Source: Sphingobacterium thalpophilum (GTDB lineage: Bacteria; Bacteroidota; Bacteroidia; Sphingobacteriales; Sphingobacteriaceae). From it: a DNA stretch of 64,000 nucleotides. The position numbers and the translations under genes are program-made. The stretch lies in the NCBI RefSeq assembly GCF_901482695.1, contig NZ_LR590484.1:4402001-4466000 (forward strand). The letters are read 5' to 3'. Within the stretch, counting starts at the first letter, position 1, and every line of letters begins with the position of its first letter. Below, piece after piece: positions 24,758-32,169 of the stretch. The notes below the pieces were generated by a model that searched no databases, was not told where the DNA came from, and saw only the letters and a program-made list of their open reading frames with translations.

Positions 24758-26043
24758 TGTTTATGTCAGCTACTGAAGAAAAAAACGATTTACATTCTGA
24801 AGATGTTACTGACATCATCTATTCACCTCCGTCGTGGCTGTTAAAACGAGGTACTGCTCTTGTCTTGTTGATTTTTACAACAATAATTTGTTTCTCAATG
24901 TTCATAAAATATCCAGATATTATTATGAATCAATTGAGAATAACCACTGACAATGACCCTAAGCCGGTTGTGAATAGGATTGCGGGGAATATTTCCCAAA
25001 TTTTAATAAGGGATGGTCAAAAAGTAGCTATGGGACAAGCATTAGCATATATGGAAAGCGCATCTAACCACGAAGATGTCTTAAAACTATTGTCTCAAGT
25101 GGCCTCTATTGAAGATGTAAATAAAGTGGAGATTTCAAAATTAGCAAATCTAGTCGATCCTTCAAATCTGCGTTTGGGTGAATTACAGGACGCTTATCAA
25201 AATTTCTACCAAGCATATTTGACGTACTTAGCTGTAAAAGAAGGCGGAGGGGCTCTTCGACAACGAAAAATATTGGAAGAGGACATTAAGAATGTAAAAC
25301 TACAGAACATACAGAATCAACGATCGCTAGAACTTATAAAAGAAGAGATCAAAATTGCTGAAGAAGAGATAGAAAAGTATAGAATTCTTGCGAAAAGAAA
25401 GGTTATTAGTCCAATGGAATTAAAAAAGCAAGAGGCGACATTCCTAGGTAAATTAAAAGCATTACCGCAATCTGAAAATAATATATTGAATAATTATTCT
25501 GTTACTTTAGCGCAAGAAAAAGAGCTTTCTGAGCTAGATAATAAAATAGAAGAGAATAAAAAAAGCTTTGTTCAAGCTTTTAATAAATTCAAAAGCGAAG
25601 GTGAAAGCTGGAAGCTTAGATACGTTCTGTTTTCACCCATTAAGGGAAAGGTGATGTATGAAACCTCCTTACAGGAAAAGCAATTTCTCCCTATAAATCA
25701 AACTGTATTTTATGTATACACTGAAAATGAAAAATATTTTGGGGAAATGAGCATACGACAAAGTAATTTTGGCAAAATCAAAACAGGGCAAAGTGTTATG
25801 ATTAAAGTTCATGGTTATCCCTATGAAGAATTCGGTTACCTACATGGTAAAATAAAACAAATAAGTGCCATTCCATTTCGAGACAGCATTTTTCTTTCCA
25901 AGGTGGAGATATTTAGGACACCAAAAGATTCTAGGATTATTTTAAAGCCTGGTGTATTTGCTAATGCAGAGGTGATTACGGACGAACAGACTGTTTTTTT
26001 CCGGCTTTGGAAATCTATATTTAAAACTCTCAATCCATATTAA
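24757..26043 (+). CDS. HlyD-family periplasmic adaptor of the peptide exporter
   Basis: A 428-residue membrane-fusion protein. One N-terminal membrane helix (TALVLLIFTTIICFSMFIKY, near 33-52) is followed by a lipoyl-like half (RIAGNISQILIRDGQKVAMG), a coiled coil of about 110 residues (near 170-275), the second lipoyl half and a beta domain (FSPIKGKVMYE, GMSIRQ-like stretch, PGVFANAEV). It should link the C39 ABC exporter to an outer-membrane factor, which is not encoded here. The first ATG (24757) overlaps the upstream stop by one base; an ATG at 24763 is an alternative start. Confidence 0.88.
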   Translation: MFMSATEEKNDLHSEDVTDIIYSPPSWLLKRGTALVLLIFTTIICFSMFIKYPDIIMNQLRITTDNDPKPVVNRIAGNISQILIRDGQKVAMGQALAYMESASNHEDVLKLLSQVASIEDVNKVEISKLANLVDPSNLRLGELQDAYQNFYQAYLTYLAVKEGGGALRQRKILEEDIKNVKLQNIQNQRSLELIKEEIKIAEEEIEKYRILAKRKVISPMELKKQEATFLGKLKALPQSENNILNNYSVTLAQEKELSELDNKIEENKKSFVQAFNKFKSEGESWKLRYVLFSPIKGKVMYETSLQEKQFLPINQTVFYVYTENEKYFGEMSIRQSNFGKIKTGQSVMIKVHGYPYEEFGYLHGKIKQISAIPFRDSIFLSKVEIFRTPKDSRIILKPGVFANAEVITDEQTVFFRLWKSIFKTLNPY

Positions 26044-26168
26044 AGGCAATGTAAACCTATTCGATGGATGAGACCTTTTACCTGCAATTTTTCTTCCGGT
26101 GTGCATTCACCAGCTGCATACTTGCTAAGTAAACGATCTGCCTTGTCTTTATTTGATTGATCTGCCAT
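26040..26168 (-). pseudogene. FecR-type anti-sigma factor, N-terminal remnant
   Basis: From an ATG at 26168 the frame reads MADQSNKDKADRLLSKYAAG, then ECTPEEKLQVKGLI, and stops after 42 residues. The (R)LLxKYxxGxCTPEE pattern is typical of the cytoplasmic N-terminus of FecR proteins. The rest is missing. Its stop codon overlaps the stop of the HlyD gene on the other strand, so a rearrangement end lies near 26040-26060. Confidence 0.6.
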
Positions 26169-26428
26169 TTAATATCGGTCTCTTTATAACTATGACGATT
26201 GAGATCGAGGCAGGTATGCGTGGGAAATGAAAAATATTTTTTTTACAGGATTGCCGGTAGCTCGAAAGCATATTTTATGGCACGAGCCTGGTTAATTGAA
26301 CAGTTACATATACTTAGGTTTACACAAAAATAAAAGCTTTCCTATGCTTCTATCAAAATTTGTATATTTACTGAACTAAAGGCATCAAATCCCGCCTTTG
26401 AGCAGTAACTGCCCGTTACATGCATAGA

Positions 26429-26620
26429 CCGGAGCATGCTGACCCCCTAATTCCGGACTTAGTTTAGGTATACCATGTTTGTTTAAGCACTGCTATCGCA
26501 TGGCATTCCGTCAGATGCTGACCCCTCTACTGTTTCATACAGTAAGTAATATATTCCGGAGAATATTGACCCCTTTAGTATTTAAGGGAGCTCTTAGATT
26601 CCGGAAGATGTTGCCCCCTT
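26429..26620 (+). repeat. IS21 left-end repeats (four copies)
   Basis: Four related repeats of the form CCGGAnnATGnTGACCCC lie at 26429, 26508, 26556 and 26601, ahead of a truncated istA gene. IS21 elements carry such multiple terminal repeats as transposase binding sites. The stretch 26169-26428 before them contains no gene that I can support. Confidence 0.7.
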
Positions 26621-26668
26621 GTCTGGGTGCTGATTTTGGTTTTACTTTTGGGAAAATGATATTACCCA

Positions 26669-27422
26669 ATGGCCGGAAAAACCAGACCCATGAGTCAGAT
26701 AAAACAGATGATCAGGCTGCACCAACAGGGCTATGCCATCAAAGCAATAGCCCGCAGTCTCAGTATAAGTAAGAATACCGTAAAGTCCTACCTCTACAAG
26801 ATAGGTGAGGCAAAGTTGAACATGACCGACCTTTTGGCTTTGGAGGATCCAGTTCTGGAAGGTCTGCTGCATTCAGGTAATCCGGCCTATCGTGACCCCA
26901 GATTTGAGGATCTCAAAGAGCGTTTGCCCCATCTGGAGAAAGAACTTAAAAGAGTTGGCGTAACGCGTAAACTGCTTTGGGAAGAATACAAAGTATCTTA
27001 TCCCCAGGGATATGGTTACTCCCAGTTCTGTTATCACTTTTCCCAACTTAGTGTTTCTGCCCGTTCAGGAACCATGGTAATGCAACATGAACCTGCAGAC
27101 AAACTCTATATCGATTTCTCTGGTAAGAAGTTGCATTATATTGATATCGAGACAGGTGAGCTTATTAATTGCGAGGTATTTGTCGCCTGTCTTCCTTATT
27201 CCAATTACTGTTATGCAAAGGCTGTACGTAGCCAAACAATCCCTAATTTTATTGGAGCGCTGAATGATTGCCTGTGGTTCCTGGGCGGAGTTCCCAAGGC
27301 ACTGGTACCGGATAATCTAAAGTCGGCCGTAACAAAGAGTGACCGCTATGAACCTGATATCAACAGAAGTATGGAAGATCTGGCCAATCACTACGATACC
27401 GTTGTGGTTCCTGCCCGGGCAG
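26669..27422 (+). pseudogene. istA: IS21-type IstA transposase, N-terminal part
   Basis: About 251 residues remain: an HTH (MIRLHQQGYAIKAIARSLSI, SKNTVKSYLY), the first catalytic Asp (KLYIDFSGKK) and the second (ALVPDNLKSAV). The frame then meets the end of another IS21-type element at 27423 within VVPARAG. The Glu-containing part, the C-terminal half and IstB are missing. Beyond the nested element, at 30092, the sequence is not IstA, so this copy was truncated already. It is a relative of the C-terminal remnant at 9296-9960. Confidence 0.8.
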
Positions 27423-27613
27423 GTGTAATCGGTAATTCAGAATACACAATTTTTGGTAATTATGAGTGCAGCAAAAATGGCAAGAATGGTGCAGCATTTT
27501 TGGCAATAAAGAGTGCAGCATTTTTGGCAATAATAAATACATAGTTCATCTTTTGGAACATAGAGTTCCAAAAGAAAAAACAAGCTTTGTCATAGCAATA
27601 AGACAAAGTAATT

Positions 27614-29179
27614 ATGAACTATTATTTAAATAAACTTATGACCTATCATGAGGTTCACAAAATGTATCGAGAAGGTAATTCGATACGCAAAATTTCAGAA
27701 CATTTAGGACTGAATTGGCGCACGGTAAAAAAGCTCTTATCCAAAGACGACCGAAGTTACCAAAAAGAACTAGAACAGCCTATTTCTAAGAAAAAACTTC
27801 TTGATCCCTTTCGAGATTTTGTACGGGAAAAATTGGAGCTCTACCATGATACTTCTGCCGCACAAATGTTTGATTGGCTTAAAGAACAACACCCTGACTT
27901 TCCCTCAGTTAGTGCCAAAACAGTATTCAACTTTGTACAAGGCATTCGGGCGGAATTCAATATTCCTAAAGTGAGCTCTGCTCGTGATTTTCAGATGGTT
28001 GAAGAGCTTCCTTACGGTAGTCAAGCTCAGGTAGACTTTGGTTTTTATAATATGACCACCACAACAAATAAGCAAAAGAGAGTACAATTCTTTACTTTCA
28101 TTCTATCGCGCAGCCGTTATAAGTTCGTTTTGTTTAGTGATATTCCTTTTACCACGGCAATGGTTATTGATGCACATGAACAAGCTTTTCAGTTTATTGC
28201 TGGTCTGCCTGAAGAAATCGTTTATGATCAGGACAGATTGTTTATCGTCTGTGAAAATCTAGGTGACATAGTACTCACTTCCGAGTTTTCGAATTATGTG
28301 CGAGAGCGTGGAATTAAGCTTCATTTTTGTCGAAAATCCGATCCCCAAAGCAAGGGTAAAGTAGAAAACGTAGTTAAATATGTAAAGCAGAACTTTCTAT
28401 ATAATAGGCCATATCGTGATCTTGAAACGCTTAATGATGAATGTATAGCCTGGCTGCACCGTACGGCCAACAATCTGCCCCATGGTACAACCAAACTTAT
28501 TCCACTAGAAGAACTTGCTAAAGAGCAGATGTTTTTAGAACAGTATCACCAAGTGCTTCCCAAGCCACCGCAAAAACAGATTTATGCTGTTCATAAAGAT
28601 AATAAGGTGTCTTATAAGGGTAATTTCTATAGTGTTCCAATTGGCACATATAACGCTGGTACTACTAAAGTCCACCTTAGCGAGCAGCATGGTAAATTAC
28701 ACATTACAGAGCTCTCAGGAAAAGAAATCTGCGTACATGAAGTTTCAGCTTTAAAAGGGAAAAAGATCATTCTGCGTACTCATGGCCGTAATATGGAGCC
28801 AAAGGTAACAGAACTGATTTATCAAACAGCTTCTTTATTCGAAAATATAGAAAAAGCTCAGCAATGGTTAATTGCGATAAAACTCCATAAAAAAAGATAT
28901 ATACGTGATCAGATACAAATGATTGAGCGTGTCATAGAAAACAATAATGCATTTGATATATCACGTGCATTAGATTACGTTCATGCTAATAATATACTAA
29001 GCGCAACGGACTTTAAAGCTTATCTAGATTATATCCGCTCAGAAAAAATCCATAAACCGGAACTGGAAACCAAAATTATCAGGCTCAACCCACTTTCGGC
29101 AAGCAATAACACCCAAATGGAACTCGAACCTCAGAAAAGTGATTTAACTGATTATGAATTGCTTTTTGGTAACAAATAA
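27614..29179 (+). CDS. istA: IstA transposase (IS21 type)
   Basis: A 521-residue DDE transposase: an N-terminal HTH (YREGNSIRKISEHLGLNWRT), rve catalytic core with Asp in AQVDFGFYN, Asp in EIVYDQDRLF and Glu in SKGKVENVVKYVKQNF, then the beta-barrel C-terminal domain (VSYKGNFYSVPIGTY). The length is normal for the family. It is followed 59 bases later by istB. Confidence 0.9.
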   Translation: MNYYLNKLMTYHEVHKMYREGNSIRKISEHLGLNWRTVKKLLSKDDRSYQKELEQPISKKKLLDPFRDFVREKLELYHDTSAAQMFDWLKEQHPDFPSVSAKTVFNFVQGIRAEFNIPKVSSARDFQMVEELPYGSQAQVDFGFYNMTTTTNKQKRVQFFTFILSRSRYKFVLFSDIPFTTAMVIDAHEQAFQFIAGLPEEIVYDQDRLFIVCENLGDIVLTSEFSNYVRERGIKLHFCRKSDPQSKGKVENVVKYVKQNFLYNRPYRDLETLNDECIAWLHRTANNLPHGTTKLIPLEELAKEQMFLEQYHQVLPKPPQKQIYAVHKDNKVSYKGNFYSVPIGTYNAGTTKVHLSEQHGKLHITELSGKEICVHEVSALKGKKIILRTHGRNMEPKVTELIYQTASLFENIEKAQQWLIAIKLHKKRYIRDQIQMIERVIENNNAFDISRALDYVHANNILSATDFKAYLDYIRSEKIHKPELETKIIRLNPLSASNNTQMELEPQKSDLTDYELLFGNK

Positions 29180-29238
29180 TAATATCCCTGTCGGTAATAC
29201 GGCAGTGAAAAACTAATAACTCTACTAAAAATATAACA

Positions 29239-29988
29239 ATGGAAAATCAAAAACAACTGGTAAAACAACTTTGTTCAGACTTCAGAATCTCAGCGGTTGC
29301 TGCAAATTTGGATCAAATAATAGCTACAGCTGAAAGTGAAGATATTGGCTATTTAGAGCTCCTAACAAGGTTATTGAAAGCAGAGCAGCAACATCGCCAA
29401 CAAAGAGATGAAGTTAGACGTATGAAATCTGCTGCTCTTCCCCGTAATAACGATTTATTAAACTATGATGCTAAACGTAATGGACTTACTGATAAAAGAC
29501 TCGCCCCCCTTAGGGAGCTTAACTGGATAGATCAGCTCTTTAACTTAGTTCTTATGGGACCAAGTGGTACAGGAAAAACAATGCTAGCGGCAGGGTTAGC
29601 CAAGGATGCTGTAAAGGCCGGGTATCATGTATACTTTAGAACTATGGAAGAAATAGTCTCTACCTTAAAAACCAAGGACTTTGTACGTTCGCAAACAGCA
29701 GAATACAAAAAAATGGTACGAGCTAACCTAATCATTATTGATGATGTTATGCTTTTCCCTTTAGAAAAAAATGTTGCAGTTGGCTTCTTTAATTTTATTA
29801 ATCAAATATATGAATCAACATCTATTATCGTAACCACTAATAAGAAACCAACTGAATGGGCTAAAATGCTCGAAGATGAGGTGATTGCAACGGCACTCTT
29901 AGATAGAATTTTGTTTCGGTGCGAAGTCATAAATCTAACAGGAGAAAGCTATAGATTGCAGAATAGAAAATCATTCTTGGACAAATAA
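29239..29988 (+). CDS. istB: IstB transposition helper ATPase
   Basis: A 249-residue AAA+ ATPase related to DnaA/DnaC. Walker A is GPSGTGKT, Walker B is LIIIDDVM, and a sensor-type TTNKKPTEWAKM follows. IstB works with IstA in IS21 transposition and target choice. The gene appears complete. Confidence 0.9.
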   Translation: MENQKQLVKQLCSDFRISAVAANLDQIIATAESEDIGYLELLTRLLKAEQQHRQQRDEVRRMKSAALPRNNDLLNYDAKRNGLTDKRLAPLRELNWIDQLFNLVLMGPSGTGKTMLAAGLAKDAVKAGYHVYFRTMEEIVSTLKTKDFVRSQTAEYKKMVRANLIIIDDVMLFPLEKNVAVGFFNFINQIYESTSIIVTTNKKPTEWAKMLEDEVIATALLDRILFRCEVINLTGESYRLQNRKSFLDK

Positions 29989-30138
29989 ATTTTATAGCAT
30001 ACTTTTGAAATGGATTGTGTATTTATTATTGCCAAATATGTTGCACTCCAAATTACCAATTTTGCTGCATTCTTATTTTCCATTTACAATAGGGCAGTTC
30101 TTTACTATAAATATTTCAATATGACCCAAAATCTTTTG

Positions 30139-30291
30139 CTAATCAAAAGGTAGTCGGAATTGTCTATTTCCTGAAGCTTTTTGGCTAATACTTACGTTAG
30201 ATATTTTCTTTGTCATTTTGTCCTCATTCAATCTATCTTCTAATTCTATTAAAAGTTTAGTGCCATAACTATGATGTTTATTTTTAAACAT
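30139..30291 (-). CDS. Small ORF of 50 aa coupled to the HTH gene
   Basis: An ATG at 30291 overlaps the end of the HTH gene by eight bases. The ORF gives 50 residues (MFKNKHHSYGTKLLIELEDR ... RQFRLPFD) and stops at 30139. The overlap suggests translational coupling, and the composition is that of a small basic soluble protein. No family is recognised. Its existence rests only on the coupling. Confidence 0.35.
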   Translation of the reverse strand: MFKNKHHSYGTKLLIELEDRLNEDKMTKKISNVSISQKASGNRQFRLPFD

Positions 30292-30802
30292 CCCTCAACT
30301 TTTTTAAAATCGTTTCATACTGTTTTCTAGAATTAAGTTTAATATTGGAAAACCTTTTGCTTGATATGGTTCCAACGGTTAACCCCAATGCCAGTTCTAT
30401 CTTCGTTAACTCGTCGATCTTAATAGTTTCATCTTCGTTCTCTAAAATATAGGTAATTCGATGAGAAGAGATTCCTGTTGCCTTACATAATTCTTTCTTT
30501 GAAACTACTTCAAGCCTATATTTATCCGTTAGAATTCTTCCAATAGGTGTTAAACTAGCGTGTTTTTCAATTTTTATTACTTCCGAAAAGTGTTCTTTTC
30601 CAAAGATCTCATATACAAAATCCTCATAATTTTTATTCAATAAAAGCTTAAGTCTGATAAATTGTTCAGCCTTAAAACTCTCATGTTTTTGATTGCTCAT
30701 ATTACTTATCACGGATGTTGAGATATTTGTCCAAGCATGAATCTCCCTGTCAGAAAAATCCGAATCGTTTATAATTTTAGCGAGGTTTTCTTTCCAATCC
30801 AT
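30284..30802 (-). CDS. Double helix-turn-helix regulator, 172 aa
   Basis: From the ATG at 30802 (MDWKENLAK) the protein shows two HTH-like segments: SDREIHAWTNISTSVISNM near the start and KKELCKATGISSHRITYIL near the middle, an XRE-like helix pair. A longer reading from an ATT at 30844 would run into the promoter and is not preferred. It is divergent from the module-B promoter, as the unrelated HTH gene at 3266 is at module A. It is therefore a candidate regulator of the adjoining module. Confidence 0.65.
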   Translation of the reverse strand: MDWKENLAKIINDSDFSDREIHAWTNISTSVISNMSNQKHESFKAEQFIRLKLLLNKNYEDFVYEIFGKEHFSEVIKIEKHASLTPIGRILTDKYRLEVVSKKELCKATGISSHRITYILENEDETIKIDELTKIELALGLTVGTISSKRFSNIKLNSRKQYETILKKLRDV

Positions 30803-30831
30803 CTTTCGTATAAAATTTTTGTTTTTTAGTT

Positions 30832-30862
30832 TTTGAAAAATCAAAAACTATTTGTAAGTTTG
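30832..30862 (+). promoter_or_regulatory. Bacteroidota-type promoter of module B
   Basis: TTTG (30832-30835) and TAAGTTTG (30855-30862) are separated by 19 bases, matching the TTTG/TAnnTTTG consensus. It lies at the same distance from the structured RNA as the module-A promoter. Transcription would start near 30869. Confidence 0.6.
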
Positions 30863-30889
30863 TTTTGTATTAATAGCGAATTAGTTAAG

Positions 30890-31079
30890 CGGAATAATAT
30901 TTCCGTTTATTACGATGTTTGCTCGTGTCACGTTCCGCCAGAATAAACCCACGAGTTAACCTTGAGTTCGCCTATTGACTGGATTTCGTTATATTTACCA
31001 TATGATATGTAAGTCCAGTAAGGCGATCTCTTGACAAACTTGGGGTACTCATGACTTTAAGTTGTGAGCGGTCTGGCGG
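30890..31079 (+). ncRNA. Predicted structured leader RNA, copy B
   Basis: The same nested architecture as copy A. A first hairpin pairs CGGAA (30890-30894) with TTCCG (30901-30905), where copy A has CGACA/TGTCG. The outer stem pairs CCGCCAGA (30935-30942) with TCTGGCGG (31072-31079). The inner long hairpin pairs 30948-30982 with 31015-31045 (CCCACGAGTT, CTTGAG, CGCCT and ACTGG with partners). Sequence between the copies is well diverged in the loops and first hairpin while pairing is kept, which supports RNA structure. Confidence 0.55.
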
Positions 31080-31161
31080 CCGAAAAGTGACCAAGCTAAA
31101 AGAGGTTTGCATTACTGGCAGTATCACCAATTCTAATCATCTCCTTTAGTTTCGAGCAATC

Positions 31162-31201
31162 ATCGTTTCGTATATAACCAAAAAAATTATGATGAAACGA
31201 T
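31162..31201 (+). promoter_or_regulatory. Hairpin spanning the start codons of the 37-aa ORF (copy B)
   Basis: ATCGTTT (31162-31168) pairs with AAACGAT (31195-31201), with the tandem ATGs (31189-31194) inside the loop, as in copy A. The loop sequence differs between copies while the stem is unchanged. Confidence 0.4.
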
Positions 31202-31302
31202 TAGAAAACACACCCAAACAGTATCCAATCCACCTCCAGGAGGTAGAACACTGGTACGCCCACACCATTCCTATAAAGAACACTATCCGCGCGCCAGAAT
31301 AG
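31189..31302 (+). CDS. Conserved 37-aa small ORF (copy B)
   Basis: Opens with MMKRLENTPK and ends IRAPE before TAG (31300-31302). Only two residues differ from copy A, while four codons differ silently. This supports translation. Function unknown; it may be a leader peptide for the module. Confidence 0.5.
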   Translation: MMKRLENTPKQYPIHLQEVEHWYAHTIPIKNTIRAPE

Positions 31303-31787
31303 ATTATTAATCATTAAAAAACCGAAACAGGAGAGGGCTGCTATCGCCAGTTTGTAATGTGTCGATAGGATAGTAATAAGTACTCCCTAGTTGAAGGTCT
31401 TCCGATCTGTCTGTATACAACATCCCTTTTTGATCTGGTTAATAATAAAGTTAATTGCTCTATTCAAGCGTCGATAACTTAAAGGTAGCACTTAATATAT
31501 ATTCTTCCAAATAAATAAAGGAATTTTTGTATAGTTTTTCTATAAACTACAGATCGGTTTTTTACCTGTCCCGGCAGGAAGCGCCATAATATTCCCCTAA
31601 TCAATGCTTTGTAATCGTTTTGAGGCGCTTTGCGGGATTTTGTTAATTCTTAATTTGTGACACCTGCAAGGACTGTGAACTCCCTGCAATGACACCTCTT
31701 TGGAATGCAAAATTTTTTGCTAAGGGGGAAGCTATGTCCGATCCAGATGGCAGGATGTGGCCGAAGTCATCTTTATGAACCTTAAAA
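31303..31787 (+). other. Conserved non-coding stretch (copy B)
   Basis: The counterpart of 4389-4871. No ORF with coding-type substitutions is seen on either strand. It is AT-rich up to about 31560. It may hold promoter or RNA-processing signals for the 125-aa gene, but none can be named. Confidence 0.5.
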
Positions 31788-32165
31788 ATGAACCAAAAAT
31801 ATGCAAATGTGCTCGCGCTGCAGCTAGCCGTATACGAAGCACACGATCATGGATATAATCCTATAGAAAAAATCAACGATTTCTGGAGAAAATACGATAT
31901 CAATACCCTCCAGAATTCGTTCGACACGATATTAAAAAACACATCCAGCTACAAGAAAAGCGGAAATGTCTTACAGCTCTGCCATAGGCAGGTATTTGCA
32001 GCTGATGTGCTGCGCGTACTCATCGCTTACTTCCACGTGCATATCGGTCACATCGATATGCAACAGGTGGATATCTCAGGGACTGAAACCACACTGAGCA
32101 GTCTCGAGGAGCTGGAAATCACAAAGCGTATTCACCATTTTTTCAGCGAATCCATTAATCAATAA
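31788..32165 (+). CDS. Conserved hypothetical protein, 125 aa (copy B)
   Basis: Almost identical to the protein at 4872. It is followed four bases later by the TlpA-like gene, where copy A has SusC. The helical, His-rich protein has no signal peptide, so it should stay in the cytoplasm while its neighbours are exported. This favours a regulatory role, which is inference only. Confidence 0.7.
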   Translation: MNQKYANVLALQLAVYEAHDHGYNPIEKINDFWRKYDINTLQNSFDTILKNTSSYKKSGNVLQLCHRQVFAADVLRVLIAYFHVHIGHIDMQQVDISGTETTLSSLEELEITKRIHHFFSESINQ

Positions 32166-32169
32166 GCAG

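Larger units (their letters stand above)
27423..30091 (+). mobile_element. Complete IS21-type element
   Basis: A 2669-bp element with istA and istB. The ends carry long related inverted repeats (left TGTAATCGGTAATTC from 27424, right the complement of TGTAAATGGAAAATA ending 30088) plus inner repeats built on TTGGCAATAATAAATAC and GAGTGCAGCA. A six-base direct duplication GGGCAG (27417-27422 and 30092-30097) flanks it. The genes look intact. Confidence 0.82.

Noticed and set aside
26429..26620. CRISPR-like repeat array
   Set aside because: The four repeats have unequal spacing and similarity only to each other's CCGGA...CCCC ends. They are IS21 terminal repeats.
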